Source of the DNA: an uncultured Chlorobiota bacterium
Lineage (GTDB): Bacteria; Bacteroidota; Ignavibacteria; UBA10030; UBA6906
Assembly (NCBI GenBank): GCA_900696645.1
Contig: CAADGV010000040.1
Coordinates: forward strand, 101,848 to 165,847
Reading direction: 5' to 3'
Length of the DNA: 64,000 nucleotides
Numbering within the stretch: the first letter of the stretch is position 1; each line of letters opens with the position of its first letter. The notes below the pieces were generated by a model that ran no database searches, was not told where the DNA came from, and saw only the letters and a list, made by a program, of their open reading frames with translations. This document shows positions 63,879-64,000 of this stretch, piece after piece. The position numbers and the translations under genes were made by a program.

Positions 63879-64000
63879 AGGTTGCTGAAAAACTCATAAA
63901 AAGTTCGCGATTGATCAATCGAGTGTTTATCTTGGTGGCGCATACTCCACCATCAAGGAAAAGAGCACCATGCGAGGCAACGACCCCAAGCAAGCGCCAC
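63879..64000 (+). mobile_element. Left end of an IS1182-like insertion sequence
   Basis: GTTGCTGAAAAACTC near 63881 is the type of terminal sequence I associate with IS1182/IS5-type elements (its complement reads GAGTTTTTCAGCAAC). It is followed by about 75 bases and a transposase start. CGATTGATCAATCG at 63908-63921 is a perfect palindrome inside the leader. The element continues past the window, so its right end and target duplication cannot be seen. Confidence 0.65.
63970..64000 (+). CDS. IS1182-like transposase, first codons only
   Basis: ATG 63970 has AAGGA 11-12 bases upstream and reads MRGNDPKQAP to the edge. IS1182-family transposases typically begin MRG(D/N/K)D with a following Gln and a Phe-Ser-Tyr block. 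Ten residues are too few for more. Confidence 0.55.
   Translation, partial: MRGNDPKQAP

Overview
The window looks like chromosomal DNA of a Gram-negative member of the Bacteroidota/Chlorobiota/Ignavibacteria-Kapabacteria group. Four things point there: lipid A genes (lpxB, lpxK); many exported proteins whose signal peptides end in ...AQ or ...SQ; a secreted metalloprotease with a type A C-terminal sorting domain of the type IX secretion system (T9SS); and a locus resembling the GldL-GldM motor of that system. The placement rests on protein features only. Most genes lie on the minus strand in short, tightly packed operons. I saw no rRNA, tRNA or CRISPR array.

Layout. 1-4.4 kb: the start of an amino-acid permease, a DUF2283/nuclease-like small pair, a NhaC antiporter with an extra periplasmic domain, a DedA-like protein and two small exported or membrane proteins. 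4.6-6.7 kb: a membrane pyrophosphatase. 6.8-12.2 kb: gpsA, plsY, ispD, an APC transporter and queA. 12.3-20.2 kb: ppdK, a class I amidotransferase-like hydrolase, and a run of lpxK, a TPR lipoprotein, lpxB, a methyltransferase and a HAD phosphatase. 20.2-33.5 kb: smc, an inactive-looking GH2 protein fused to a membrane domain, tpiA, gatB, sucC, a zinc-ribbon protein, two overlapping small genes, pruA and a BadF/GlcNAc-kinase-like protein. 33.9-37.4 kb: methionine synthase divided between two genes. 37.5-44 kb: a thioredoxin-like protein, truA, a Nudix hydrolase, a GHL10 lipoprotein, an M24 peptidase and PhoH.

44.2-50.3 kb holds what reads as a complete trans-4-hydroxy-L-proline degradation operon: an epimerase, an FAD dehydrogenase, a DapA-like deaminase and a semialdehyde dehydrogenase, plus an outer-membrane protein. 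Together with pruA this suggests growth on proline- and hydroxyproline-rich peptides. 50.4-54.8 kb: ppk, a GNAT acetyltransferase, pdxB and a rhodanese.

54.9-59.5 kb is the most unusual locus: a GldL-like protein that keeps the GLVxE membrane glutamate, a short GldM-like protein, and two paralogous outer-membrane barrel proteins. A secreted esterase and the T9SS-sorted metalloprotease follow. The right edge carries the start of an IS1182-like insertion sequence abutting, and probably interrupting, an outer-membrane protein gene.

From 39 kb rightward, intergenic gaps repeatedly contain degenerate CACGAAG-type inverted repeats. In one place these flank a frameshifted GxxExxY gene, and next to another copy lies a GxxExxY relic, which suggests a small element that spreads with, or derives from, GxxExxY genes.
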